From contig NZ_LR594662.1 of NCBI RefSeq assembly GCF_901827175.1, forward strand, positions 1,488,001 through 1,552,000: a stretch of DNA of 64,000 nt, given 5' to 3'. Position 1 is the stretch's first letter. Each line of letters opens with the position of its first letter. Below are positions 10,882 through 19,615 of this stretch, one piece after another. The translations under genes were made by a program, and so were the position numbers. The notes under the pieces were generated by a model. That model had not been told where the DNA came from and ran no database searches. It saw only the letters and a program-made list of their open reading frames with translations. Source of the DNA: Variovorax sp. RA8 (GTDB lineage Bacteria > Pseudomonadota > Gammaproteobacteria > Burkholderiales > Burkholderiaceae_C).

Positions 10882-11133
10882 TCAGCCCGGGAGCTCGCTG
10901 ACTTGCAGGGACAGGTCGAAAAGCTTGGACTTGCTCGCGTAATACCGGTCGAGCCGCCATTCCTTCAGGATGTCCATCGCCAGCTGGAAGCTCTTGTAGT
11001 CGAGGTCATAGAGGGTGACCAACTCGAAACTGCGCTCGGATTCGAGCGCCAGGACCAGGCGGGCGAGGATCTGGGCCGATTCGTTGGCCGGGTCCGTCTC
11101 GATGAAGCGGCGGGCGACCTTGATGGCGTTCAT
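10882..11133 (-). CDS. Conserved-looking 83-residue hypothetical protein, first gene of the CYTH-CHAD unit
   Basis: Soluble 83-residue protein, helical by appearance (DPANESAQILARLVLALESE), with aromatic and charged residues (YDLDYKSFQLAMDILKEWRL). No signal peptide and no recognised domain. It has a very good ribosome site (AGGAGG, 8 bases before ATG 11133). The promoter region just upstream contains a Pho box and a TATAGT -10 element. Co-transcription with the CYTH-CHAD gene is likely because only 16 bases separate them. A phosphate-starvation role is inferred from the promoter, not from the protein. Confidence 0.75.
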   Translation of the reverse strand: MNAIKVARRFIETDPANESAQILARLVLALESERSFELVTLYDLDYKSFQLAMDILKEWRLDRYYASKSKLFDLSLQVSELPG

Positions 11134-11161
11134 GGGCTGGGTTCCTCCTAATGGACCCGGA

Positions 11162-11206
11162 ACTATAGCCAGCCCTACTTAGTCTTTTGTGACAGTCTGA
11201 TGACAG
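11162..11206 (-). promoter_or_regulatory. Pho box (PhoB operator) and -10 element for the 83-residue/CYTH-CHAD operon
   Basis: On the minus strand the sequence reads CTGTCAT-CAGA-CTGTCAC (11206 down to 11189): two 7-base direct repeats separated by 4 bases, which is the architecture of a PhoB-binding Pho box. A TATAGT hexamer lies at 11167-11162, 29 bases ahead of the start codon at 11133. The gap from the second repeat to the -10 is 21 bases, longer than the classic spacing, but a third degenerate 11-base unit (GACTAAGTAGG) fills it. Confidence 0.65.
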
Positions 11207-11235
11207 TGTAGGTCTTAGGTTTTCCCTTGACGGGA

Positions 11236-11619
11236 TCACTGAACCGGCGTCGGGATCGGCGTGACGGTCTCGCGAATCAGGCCGCCACCCAGCACGCTGC
11301 CTTCGACCGAGGTCCTGCCGGTGCCGCGCATGCGGGCCTCGCAGGCGGAGCGCTCGGCAGGCGGCTGCAGGGCGCAGCGGGCCAGGGCGTTCTGTTCGTA
11401 GCTTGTGGGAGGCGCGCTGGTCAGGCCGCCGCGCCGGGCTTCGTAGCGGGCGGCGCCCGCTTCTCGCAGGCAGGCATTGCGATCCTGCAGAACGCCGTCG
11501 CAGGCGGCGCGCTCGCGCAGGTATCTGGAGTCGGTGCCCTGTGCTGCGCCGAGGGACGGCAGCGCGAGGCTGCTGGCGGCAAGCACGAGGGCGAGGCTGG
11601 AACGAATGGTCTTGTTCAT
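11236..11619 (-). CDS. Small exported hypothetical protein with paired cysteines
   Basis: 127 residues from ATG 11619, which is preceded by AAAGGAGT; the longer open frame to 11760 has no such site. Residues 1-26 are a Sec signal peptide (MNKTIRSSLALVLAASSLAL, then PSLGAA). The mature part has two Cys pairs (ACDGVLQDRNACLREA and RCALQPPAERSACEARM), probably disulfide-bonded in the periplasm, and a Gly/Thr/Pro-rich tail. No domain recognised. It stands alone between the cyanophycin genes and the Pho-controlled unit. Confidence 0.7.
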   Translation of the reverse strand: MNKTIRSSLALVLAASSLALPSLGAAQGTDSRYLRERAACDGVLQDRNACLREAGAARYEARRGGLTSAPPTSYEQNALARCALQPPAERSACEARMRGTGRTSVEGSVLGGGLIRETVTPIPTPVQ

Positions 11620-11790
11620 GTAGGCACTCCTTTCGGGATTGGCGCAGCATGCGCCGGCCGAAGGGGCAGTCTCCGCCGTTCTCGGGGCACGGGCTGTGGG
11701 ACTGGGACGGCTCGCCGCCCGGCGGCCGTGCCGCGGCTTCATGTGGGACAGGTCCCGCACGCCGGCCGGAAGCGCGCCGGCTTTCGCGCT

Positions 11791-14358
11791 TCAGGCTTCG
11801 GCGATGCGCTTGGCCAGGTGAGCGAGCGCTTCCTCGACCTGGTCGACCAGGATTAGCGACAGGTCGCCCGGCCGCAGCCGCTCGAGCGCGGTGTCGATGG
11901 CGATGAACTCGCCGCGGATCTCGTCGATGGCGCGGGTGCGGGTTGCACCCTCGAGGCCCTGGCGCAGCAGCGCCATGACTTCGCCGTCGGCCCGGCCACG
12001 CTGGGCGGCATCCTGGTAGAGGATCACGTCGTCGAAGGCCTGGCCGAGGATGGCGGTCTGGTCGCGGATGTCGCAGTCGCGGCGGTCGCCGGCGCCGCTG
12101 ATCACCACCGAACGCTTTTTCGCGGGCATGGTGTCGACCGCAGCGACCAGTGCCCGCATGGCATCGGTGTTGTGGCCGTAGTCGGCGATCACGGTGGCGC
12201 CGCGGTAGTCCATCACGTTGAAGCGGCCGGGCACGCCGGCCGCGTCGTTCTTGAAGCTGGCGAGGCCGCGGCGGATGCTGTCCCAGTCGAGGCCCACGGC
12301 CCAGGCGGCGGCGACGGCGGCCATCACGTTGTCGACCTGGAAGCCGATGCTGCCGTTGCGCGTGATCTGCACGTCGCGCAGCGGAATGCGCTCGCGCCAC
12401 GAACCCTCGGCCGCGGCCAGCGTGTCCTGGTCGACGTAGACGGTGCGCTTGCCCTGGGCGCGATGCGTGGCCATGACCGGGTGGTGCCGGTCGCGGGCGA
12501 AGAAGATCACGTTGCCCGGGCAGCTCGCAGCCATGGCCGCCACGTTCGGATCGGCCGCGTTGAGCACCGCGTAGCCATGGGGCGCCACGTTGCGCACGAC
12601 CACGCGCTTGAGCACCGCCAGGTCCTCCACGGTGGTGATGTAGTTCAGGCCCAGGTGGTCGCCGCTGCCGATGTTGGTCACCACCGCCACCTGGCAGCGG
12701 TCGAAGCCGAGGCCTTCGCGCAGCACGCCGCCGCGCGCCACCTCGAACACGGCGGCGTCGACGTCCGGATGCAGCAGGACGTTGCGCGCGCTCTTGGGGC
12801 CGCTGCAGTCGCCGCTGTCGGTCTGGCGTCCGTCGACGTACACGCCGTCGGTGTTGGTCATGCCGGTGCGCAGGCCGCTGCCGGCGAGCAGGTGGTTGAT
12901 CAGGCGCGCGGTAGTGGTCTTGCCGTTGGTGCCGGTCACCGCCACCACCGGGATGCGGCCGTCGTCGCCGGGGGCGAACAGGGTGTCCATCACCGCCTCG
13001 CCGACCGCGCGGCCGCGGCCGAAGGAGGGCGAGATGTGCATGCGCAGGCCGGGCGCGGCATTGACCTCGACCACACCGCCGTGCTGTTCCTCGAGCGGGC
13101 GCAGCACGTTCTCGCAGACCATGTCGACGCCGCAGATGTGCAGGCCGACCATCTGGGCGGCATCGACCGCGCGCGCCGCGACTTCGGGGTGCACCGTGTC
13201 GGTCACGTCGGTGGCGGTCCCGCCGGTCGACAGGTTGGCGTTGTTGCGCAGTACCACGCGCTGGCCCAGCGCCGGCACGCTGTCGGGCGTGAGGCCCTGG
13301 GCCTCGAGGCGGCCGACGGCGATGTCGTCGAGCCGGATCTTGGTCAGCGAGGTGGCATGCCCTTCGCCGCGGCGCGGGTCCTGGTTGACCAGGTCGACCA
13401 ACTGGCGCACCGTCTGCCTGCCGTCGCCGATGACCTGCGGCGGGTCGCGCCGCGCGGCGGCGACCAGCCTGTCGCCGACCACCAGCAGGCGGAAGTCGAA
13501 GCCCGGCAGGAACTTCTCGACCATCACCTCGCCGTAGGCCGCGGCCGAGTCGTAGGCGGCGGCCAGCTGCTCGCGCGTGGCGATGTTGACGGTGACGCCC
13601 TTGCCCTGGTTGCCGTCCTGCGGTTTCACCACCACCGGCAGGCCGATCTCCTGCGCGGCGGCCCAGCCGTCCTCGACGCTCGTGACGGGGCGGCCCAGGG
13701 GCACCGGCACGCCGGCGGCGTTGAGCAACTGCTTGGTGAGCTCCTTGTCCTGCGCGATCGACTCAGCCACGCCGCTGGTGCAGTCGACTTCCGCGGCCTG
13801 GATGCGGCGCTGCTTCGAGCCCCAGCCGAACTGCACCAGGCTGCCGCTGGTGAGGCGGCGGTAGGGAATGCCGCGCGCCACGGCGGCATCGACGATCGAG
13901 CCGGTGCTCGGGCCCAGGCGCTCCGATTCGTCGAGGTCGCGCAGCTCGGTGATGGCGGCGTGGGCGTCGAAGGCGGCGCCGGCCTGGGCGGCGGCGATCA
14001 GTTGCTCGGCGAGCTCCAGGGCACGCCGGCCGACGGCCTCCTCGCTGTACTGGAAGGCGACTTGATAGACGCCTTCGTCGACGGTGCGCGCGGTATGGCC
14101 GAAGTTGACGGCGCAGCCGGCCTGGGACTGCAGCGCGACGGCGGCGTTCTCCAGCACGTGGGCCAGCGCCAGCGGCTGGCCGAGGACGATCGGGTGCAGT
14201 TCGCCGATGGTGGGGAAGAGGGCGCGCAGGCGGCTCTCGAAGCCGGGCAGCCGTCCGACGGCGTTCTCGTCGCCGCTGCAGGTGACGATGGCCTCGATGC
14301 AGGTGTGGCGGCTCCAGAGATTGGGCCCGCGCAGCGCGCGAATGCGTTTGACGTCCAT
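11791..14358 (-). CDS. cphA: Cyanophycin synthetase CphA
   Basis: 855 residues, the usual length. It polymerises Asp and Arg into the nitrogen reserve multi-L-arginyl-poly-L-aspartate, using ATP. Three parts are visible: the N-terminal domain (MDVKRIRALRGPNLWSRH is family-typical), an ATP-grasp domain around residues 210-470 (VVVKPQDGNQGKGVTVNI, then VEVNAAPGLRMHISP), and a Mur-ligase-like domain with an intact P-loop VTGTNGKTTTARL (core at residues ~476-483) and ADYGHNTDAM. It lies 43 bases downstream of a second, divergent synthetase, probably in one transcript. An 8-base hairpin (11769-11792) overlaps its stop codon but has no U-tract. Confidence 0.95.
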   Translation of the reverse strand: MDVKRIRALRGPNLWSRHTCIEAIVTCSGDENAVGRLPGFESRLRALFPTIGELHPIVLGQPLALAHVLENAAVALQSQAGCAVNFGHTARTVDEGVYQVAFQYSEEAVGRRALELAEQLIAAAQAGAAFDAHAAITELRDLDESERLGPSTGSIVDAAVARGIPYRRLTSGSLVQFGWGSKQRRIQAAEVDCTSGVAESIAQDKELTKQLLNAAGVPVPLGRPVTSVEDGWAAAQEIGLPVVVKPQDGNQGKGVTVNIATREQLAAAYDSAAAYGEVMVEKFLPGFDFRLLVVGDRLVAAARRDPPQVIGDGRQTVRQLVDLVNQDPRRGEGHATSLTKIRLDDIAVGRLEAQGLTPDSVPALGQRVVLRNNANLSTGGTATDVTDTVHPEVAARAVDAAQMVGLHICGVDMVCENVLRPLEEQHGGVVEVNAAPGLRMHISPSFGRGRAVGEAVMDTLFAPGDDGRIPVVAVTGTNGKTTTARLINHLLAGSGLRTGMTNTDGVYVDGRQTDSGDCSGPKSARNVLLHPDVDAAVFEVARGGVLREGLGFDRCQVAVVTNIGSGDHLGLNYITTVEDLAVLKRVVVRNVAPHGYAVLNAADPNVAAMAASCPGNVIFFARDRHHPVMATHRAQGKRTVYVDQDTLAAAEGSWRERIPLRDVQITRNGSIGFQVDNVMAAVAAAWAVGLDWDSIRRGLASFKNDAAGVPGRFNVMDYRGATVIADYGHNTDAMRALVAAVDTMPAKKRSVVISGAGDRRDCDIRDQTAILGQAFDDVILYQDAAQRGRADGEVMALLRQGLEGATRTRAIDEIRGEFIAIDTALERLRPGDLSLILVDQVEEALAHLAKRIAEA

Positions 14359-14401
14359 AACGATGAGGCGAAGGGGCGATTCGGGAGCCGGGCGCTGCCG
14401 G

Positions 14402-16642
14402 TCAAGCCATTTGTTGTTGGGGCGAAAGAAGGGTCTGGGACAGCTGCAGCGAGGCGAGGGCGGCCTGCAGGTCGGCTTCGAAGGCTTCGATGCCGGCGCC
14501 GATCAGGCTCAGCGGAATGCCCAGGGCCCAGGCGGCGGCGACGGCGGCCAGCAGGCTCTCGAGGTCGACGCCCGCATGGGTGGCGCGCCAGATGGTCAGC
14601 CGTCCCAGCCCGGGCAGGAAGGATTCGCTGCTGCCGTTGGCCAGGACCACCCGGTCCTGCCGCACCAGCACGGCCTTGCCGCCCGCCTGCTGGTGCTTGA
14701 ACAGCGCCTCGGCCTGCGGATTGGTCGAATACAGGATCACCTCGCCGTCGCACAACGGCGCCAAACCAGCGACGCGCATGTCCACCGCATTGAGCACGGC
14801 CGTGCCTTCGGGCAGCACCACGTCGACCTGGGTGCGCAGCACCTTGACCATCTGGTCGCTCTCGGTGATGTCGAACTCGCCCAGAGCCTCGGCGCCTTCC
14901 AGGTCGGTCACGATGCCGACCTCGCAGCGGTCGTAGGCCAGGCCGTCGCGCAGGATGGTGCCCGCGCCGTTCTCGATCACCACGGCCTGCACGGCGCGGT
15001 TCATCAGCAGGCGGCGGCCGGCGTCGAAGTTGGCGCTGTCGCGCGCGTCGACGCGGCGCCGCTCGAGGAACAGGCCGTCGCGGCACGCCAGGCCGGTGTG
15101 GCGGCCGCCCAGGCCCACCAACCAGGCGACCAGGCGCGCCAGCACGGCGGTGCCGCGCGAGCCGGCCACGCCCACCACGGGAATGCGGCCGGGCGCTTCA
15201 TCGGGGAACAGGTGGTCGCAGATCGCGCGGCCCACCGGCCGCGGCGAGCCCACCGCGGGCTTCAGGTGCATCAGCAGGCCGGGGCCCGCGTTGACCTCGA
15301 CGATGGCGCCGCCCTGCGCCGCCAGCGGGCGGGCGATGTCCTGCGCCACCAGGTCGATGCCGGCGATGTCCAGGCCCACCACCCGCGCGGCCAGCACGGC
15401 GGCATGGGCGACCTCCGGATGGACCTGGTCGGTGCAGTCGAAGGCCATGTTGCCGTTGCGCTGGATGGTGACCACCCGGCCCGCCGCCGGCACGGCCGCG
15501 GCGTCCAGGCCCTGGCGCTTGAGCTCGAGCTGGAGCTTGGCGTCGGTCGCGATGTCCAGCACGTCGAGCGGGAATTCCTCCTCGGCGCCGCGCCGCGGGT
15601 CGCTGTTGAGCTGGCTGTCGATCAGCTGGGCCACGGTGGAGCGGCCGTCGGCCGTCACGGTGATGATCTCGCCGCGCGCGGCCGCCACCACCTGGCCGCC
15701 CACCACCAGCAGGCGATGCTCATGGCCGAGGACGAAGCGCTCGACCATCACGTCGCTGCCCTCGGGCTCGGCGACGGCAAAGGCGGCTTCCACCTCCTCG
15801 CGGGTGTTCAGCTCGAGCGAGACGCCGCGCCCGTGGTTGGCGTCGGAGGGCTTGACCACCACCGGCAGTCCGATGTCCTCCGCGGCTTCCCAGGCCTCCT
15901 GGGCGCTGGCGACCACCTGGCCTTCGGGCACCGGCACGCCGCAGCCGGACAGCAGCGTCTTGGTGAGCTCCTTGTCGCTGGCGATGGATTCGCCGATCGC
16001 GCTGGTGTAGTCGGTCTCCGCGGTCCAGATGCGCTGCTGATGGGCGCCGTAGCCCAACTGCACCAGGTTGCCGCTGTTCAGGCGCATGTGCGGGATGCCG
16101 CGGTCGGTCGCGGCGCTGACGATGCAGGCCGTGCTCGGGCCGAGGTAGCAGTCCTCGACCTTGGCCTTGACGGCACCGACCGCGCGCTGCACGTCGGCGG
16201 CGTCGAAGGGGGCGTTGTTGATGGTGGCCATCAGCAGGCGGTGGCCCTCGGCCAATGCGACGCGGGCGACCTGCTCGTCGCGCGCCCGGAACACCATCCG
16301 GTAGACGCCGTGCTGCGAGGTGCTGCGGGTCTGGCCGAAGCCGGTGGGCATGCCGGCCAGGTTGAGCAGCTCGATCACCACGTGTTCGAGCACATGGCCC
16401 GCCCAGGTGCCTTCGGTGAGACGCTGGATGAAGCCGCCGCGCTCGCCGACGCCGCAGTGGTGTTCGACCAGTGCCGGCAGCAGGGTGGTCAGGCGCTCGG
16501 TGAACCCGTCGATCCTGTTGGAAGGGTGGTCTTCCAGCGCGCCCAGGTCGAGCCAGACTTCCAGGACGGGCCGGTAGGTCCAGAGGTTCGGGCCGCGCAG
16601 GTAATTGATGCGCAGGAGGCGGATGTCGTCGAAACGGGTCAT
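14402..16642 (-). CDS. cphA': Second cyanophycin synthetase-like protein with degenerate Mur P-loop
   Basis: 746 residues from ATG 16642; the frame is open to 16696 but MTRFDDIRLLRINYLRGPN aligns with CphA starts. N-terminal and ATP-grasp domains are well preserved (VVVKPSDANHGRGVSLEL, VEVNAGPGLLMHLKP). The Mur-ligase-like part is shortened at its C-terminus, and the position of the nucleotide-binding loop (residues ~489-500) reads GVAGSRGTAVLARL, lacking the GKT that CphA has. Paired cphA/cphA' genes are known in Burkholderiales such as Cupriavidus. I infer that ATP-grasp chemistry may remain while the Mur-type ligation is lost or altered. Confidence 0.88.
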   Translation of the reverse strand: MTRFDDIRLLRINYLRGPNLWTYRPVLEVWLDLGALEDHPSNRIDGFTERLTTLLPALVEHHCGVGERGGFIQRLTEGTWAGHVLEHVVIELLNLAGMPTGFGQTRSTSQHGVYRMVFRARDEQVARVALAEGHRLLMATINNAPFDAADVQRAVGAVKAKVEDCYLGPSTACIVSAATDRGIPHMRLNSGNLVQLGYGAHQQRIWTAETDYTSAIGESIASDKELTKTLLSGCGVPVPEGQVVASAQEAWEAAEDIGLPVVVKPSDANHGRGVSLELNTREEVEAAFAVAEPEGSDVMVERFVLGHEHRLLVVGGQVVAAARGEIITVTADGRSTVAQLIDSQLNSDPRRGAEEEFPLDVLDIATDAKLQLELKRQGLDAAAVPAAGRVVTIQRNGNMAFDCTDQVHPEVAHAAVLAARVVGLDIAGIDLVAQDIARPLAAQGGAIVEVNAGPGLLMHLKPAVGSPRPVGRAICDHLFPDEAPGRIPVVGVAGSRGTAVLARLVAWLVGLGGRHTGLACRDGLFLERRRVDARDSANFDAGRRLLMNRAVQAVVIENGAGTILRDGLAYDRCEVGIVTDLEGAEALGEFDITESDQMVKVLRTQVDVVLPEGTAVLNAVDMRVAGLAPLCDGEVILYSTNPQAEALFKHQQAGGKAVLVRQDRVVLANGSSESFLPGLGRLTIWRATHAGVDLESLLAAVAAAWALGIPLSLIGAGIEAFEADLQAALASLQLSQTLLSPQQQMA

Positions 16643-16769
16643 GCAAACGTTCGTTGTGCTTTGGCCGAGCACGGCGGCGCCTTCAGGCGCGCCCATGGTG
16701 ATCGGTCAGAATCGGCGCCCGGCGGGCACCATGAAGGGGCCCCCGGCGGGCCAGACACACAGAAACACA

Positions 16770-19040
16770 ATGCAACATCACGATCCAGTCGGCACCCCGA
16801 AGGGCGAAGAGGAGGGGGCTCCAGACGCGCTGAAAAGCCGGCTCAGAGCTGCCGAAAACGTGCTGGCGACGATCCCGGTTGACCTTGATGGCGAACTTCG
16901 GTTTGCTTCCGGCCTGCTCGCCCTGACCGATCGACGCCTGCTCGCCCGCGATGCGCAGGGGGCCTGGGCCGAGTGGCCGCTGGCCCATCCGGGGCTCGAG
17001 CTGCAGATGGCCGACCATGCCGGCATCGGCACCCTGGACCTGCTGGACGCCCGGGGAAGGCTTGCACGGTGGCGTTACACCCTGGCACAACAGGCTGCGG
17101 CGCTGCGGCTGCAGAAGCTCCTCGGCCAGCAGGCCGCCGGTGTCGCGCCGGCGACAGAGGCCGAGGCCGACGAGGCCCCCGTGCCTGAGCCCGAACTGCA
17201 GGCCCCGCCTTCCACCTGGGTGCTGCTGCGCCTGGGCCGCTTCGCCCGGCCCTACCGCAAGCAGCTGATCGCCGGCTTCCTGCTGACCCTGGCCTCGACG
17301 GCGGCCACGCTGGTGCCGCCCTACCTGACCATCCCGCTGATGGACGACATCCTGATCCCGTTCCAGAACGGCCAGGAGATCGCCGTCGAGAAGGTCGCGC
17401 TTTTCCTGGGGCTGCTGCTGCTCGCGGCACTCACCGGCTGGGCATTGGGCTGGGCCCGGACCTACCTGCTGGCGCTGGTCTCCGAGCGCATCGGCGCCGA
17501 CCTGCGCACCACCACCTACGAACACCTGCTGACCTTGCCGCTCGATTACTTCGGCGGCAAGCGTACCGGCGACCTGATGGCACGCATCGGCTCGGAGACC
17601 GACCGCATCAACGTGTTCCTGTCGCTGCACGCCCTCGATTTCCTGACCGACGTGCTGATGATCGCCATGACGGCCGTCATCCTGGTTTCCATCAACCCGC
17701 TGCTGGCGGTCGTCACGCTGGTGCCGCTGCCTTTCATCGCCTGGATGATCCACGTGGTGCGCGACCGGCTTCGCACCGGCTTCGAGAAGATCGACCGCGT
17801 CTGGAGCGAGGTGACCAACGTGCTGGCCGACACCATCCCCGGCATCCGCGTGGTCAAGGCCTTCGCGCAGGAGAAGCGCGAGGCCGACCGCTTCCGCGCC
17901 GCCAACCTCTACAACCTGCAGGTCAACGACAAGCTCAACAAGACCTGGTCGCTGTTCACGCCCAGCGTGTCGCTGCTGACCGAGATCGGCCTGCTGGTGG
18001 TCTGGGGCTTCGGCATCTGGCAGGTCGCGCGCCACAACATCACGGTGGGCGTGCTGACCGCCTTCATCGCCTACATCGGGCGCTTCTACACGCGGCTCGA
18101 TTCGATGAGCCGCATCGTCTCGGTCACGCAGAAGGCAGCGGCCGGCGCGAAGCGCATCTTCGACATCCTCGACCATGTGAGCAACGTCCCCGAGCCCGCC
18201 GACCCGGTGAAGATCGAGCGCGTGCAGGGCCGCATCCAGATGCGCGACGTGGGCTTTCGCTACGGCAGCCGGGCGGTGATCCGCGACCTCGACCTGGTGA
18301 TCGAGCCGGGCGAGATGATCGGCCTGGTGGGCCACAGCGGCTCCGGCAAGAGCACGCTGGTCAACCTGATCTGCCGCTTCTATGACGTGACCGACGGCGC
18401 CATCCTGGTGGACGGCACCGACATCCGCCGCTTCGCGGTGGCCGACTACCGCCGCCATGTGGGGCTGGTATTGCAGGAGCCCTTCCTGTTCTTCGGCACC
18501 ATCGCCCAGAACATCGCCTACGGCAAGCCCGAGGCGACGCGCGAGGAGATCGTGGCCGCCGCGCGCGCGGCGCATGCGCACGACTTCATCCTGCGCCTGC
18601 CGCACGGCTACGACTCGCTGGTGGGCGAGCGCGGGCAGGGGCTCTCGGGCGGGGAGCGGCAGCGCATCAGCATCGCGCGGGCGCTGTTGATCGATCCTCG
18701 CATCCTGATCCTCGACGAAGCCACTTCCGCCGTGGACACCGAGACCGAGAAGGAGATCCAGAAGGCCCTGGACAACCTGGTGCAGGGTCGCACCACCATC
18801 GCGATCGCGCACCGGCTCTCGACCCTGCGCAAGGCCGACCGGCTGGTGGTGATGGACCGCGGCGAGATCGTCGAGGTCGGGCCGCACGACGTGCTGATGG
18901 AGAAGCAGGGCGCCTATTGGCGGCTCTACCAGGCGCAGCTGCGCCAGGCCGACGACGAGAGCCCCGGCTCCGCGGCCGAGCGGGCCGGGGCCGCGCTGGG
19001 GTTCGGTGGGCATGCGGCCCATCCGGCGGGAGACGCATGA
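16770..19040 (+). CDS. Cyanophycin-locus ABC exporter with N-terminal PH-like domain
   Basis: 756 residues from ATG 16770. Residues ~25-125 look like a bacterial PH-like domain (LRFASGLLALTDRRLLARD, then a GRLARWRYTLAQQ strand-helix). A linker rich in Pro/Glu/Ala follows, then a six-helix type 1 exporter membrane domain (~165-450) and an ATPase with [17 protein letters not shown] and ILILDEATSAVD. Its start is 127 bases from the divergent cyanophycin synthetase genes, and it overlaps DUF1854 by ATGA. Both families recur with cphA in betaproteobacteria; the transported substrate is unknown. The longer frame to 16605 runs into the neighbour's 5' end and is not used. Confidence 0.85.
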   Translation: MQHHDPVGTPKGEEEGAPDALKSRLRAAENVLATIPVDLDGELRFASGLLALTDRRLLARDAQGAWAEWPLAHPGLELQMADHAGIGTLDLLDARGRLARWRYTLAQQAAALRLQKLLGQQAAGVAPATEAEADEAPVPEPELQAPPSTWVLLRLGRFARPYRKQLIAGFLLTLASTAATLVPPYLTIPLMDDILIPFQNGQEIAVEKVALFLGLLLLAALTGWALGWARTYLLALVSERIGADLRTTTYEHLLTLPLDYFGGKRTGDLMARIGSETDRINVFLSLHALDFLTDVLMIAMTAVILVSINPLLAVVTLVPLPFIAWMIHVVRDRLRTGFEKIDRVWSEVTNVLADTIPGIRVVKAFAQEKREADRFRAANLYNLQVNDKLNKTWSLFTPSVSLLTEIGLLVVWGFGIWQVARHNITVGVLTAFIAYIGRFYTRLDSMSRIVSVTQKAAAGAKRIFDILDHVSNVPEPADPVKIERVQGRIQMRDVGFRYGSRAVIRDLDLVIEPGEMIGLVGHSGSGKSTLVNLICRFYDVTDGAILVDGTDIRRFAVADYRRHVGLVLQEPFLFFGTIAQNIAYGKPEATREEIVAAARAAHAHDFILRLPHGYDSLVGERGQGLSGGERQRISIARALLIDPRILILDEATSAVDTETEKEIQKALDNLVQGRTTIAIAHRLSTLRKADRLVVMDRGEIVEVGPHDVLMEKQGAYWRLYQAQLRQADDESPGSAAERAGAALGFGGHAAHPAGDA

Positions 19041-19507
19041 TGAGCGCAGGTTTCAAGCTGGAACGCGATGCCTTCGGCCACTTGGTGCTGATCGAGGCCG
19101 AGGGGGTCCGTCACGTCGGCGTGGTGCCGGTGCGCGCCTTCCCGTTGAGCGCGCCGGACGAGGGCCTGTCGCTGGTCGGCAGCGAAGGCCGCGAGCTGCT
19201 GTGGATCGATCGACTGGCCGACCTGCCCGAGCCGGCGCGATCGCTGCTCGCCGAAGATCTGACTGCGCGCGACTTTGCGCCCACGCTGCTGAAGCTGCAC
19301 AAGGTCTCGAGCTTCGGCGTGCCGAGCACCTGGACCGTGAGCACCGACCGCGGCGACGCCCGCTTCGTGCTCAAGGCCGAGGAAGACATCCGCCGGCTCG
19401 AGGGCGGCGCACTGCTGATCGCGAGCGCGCATGGGGTGCAGTTCCGCATTCCGGATGTGAAGGCGCTGGATCGGGCGTCGCGCAAGCTGCTGGAGCGATT
19501 TCTATGA
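19037..19507 (+). CDS. DUF1854 protein associated with cyanophycin genes
   Basis: 156 residues, starting with the ATG that overlaps the ABC exporter stop (ATGA), so it is translationally coupled. Features match DUF1854: an N-terminal beta-rich half (FGHLVLIEAEGVRHVGVVPV, PLSAPDEGLSLV), a middle EDLTARDFAPTLLKLHKVSS, and a TWTVSTDRGDARFVLK strand pair. No signal peptide or membrane helix. A second in-frame ATG follows at 19040. The gene is probably a cytoplasmic partner of the exporter. Function is unknown; the link to cyanophycin is by conserved neighbourhood. Confidence 0.85.
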   Translation: MMSAGFKLERDAFGHLVLIEAEGVRHVGVVPVRAFPLSAPDEGLSLVGSEGRELLWIDRLADLPEPARSLLAEDLTARDFAPTLLKLHKVSSFGVPSTWTVSTDRGDARFVLKAEEDIRRLEGGALLIASAHGVQFRIPDVKALDRASRKLLERFL

Positions 19508-19615
19508 AGCGCACAGTTCTTGGACCTGCAAGAACCGGAATTGCTTGAAGCCAAGCTCTGACAGCGTGACGCTGGGGTCGGCACCATTCTTACGCTTCTC
19601 TCTTACCACTTCGCC

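Noticed and set aside
12172..16882. Two very long plus-strand open frames (842 and 932 residues) opposite the cyanophycin synthetases
   Set aside because: Both are repetitive, His/Gly/Ala-rich shadows without recognisable domains; the minus strand encodes cphA genes with intact motifs.
18926..19432. Minus-strand open frame opposite the DUF1854 gene
   Set aside because: Shadow frame; the plus-strand DUF1854 gene is coupled to the exporter by ATGA and matches its family.
19516..19535. Perfect 7-base inverted repeat (GTTCTTG/CAAGAAC) after the DUF1854 gene
   Set aside because: No T-run follows on either strand, so it is not an intrinsic terminator; no other role can be supported.
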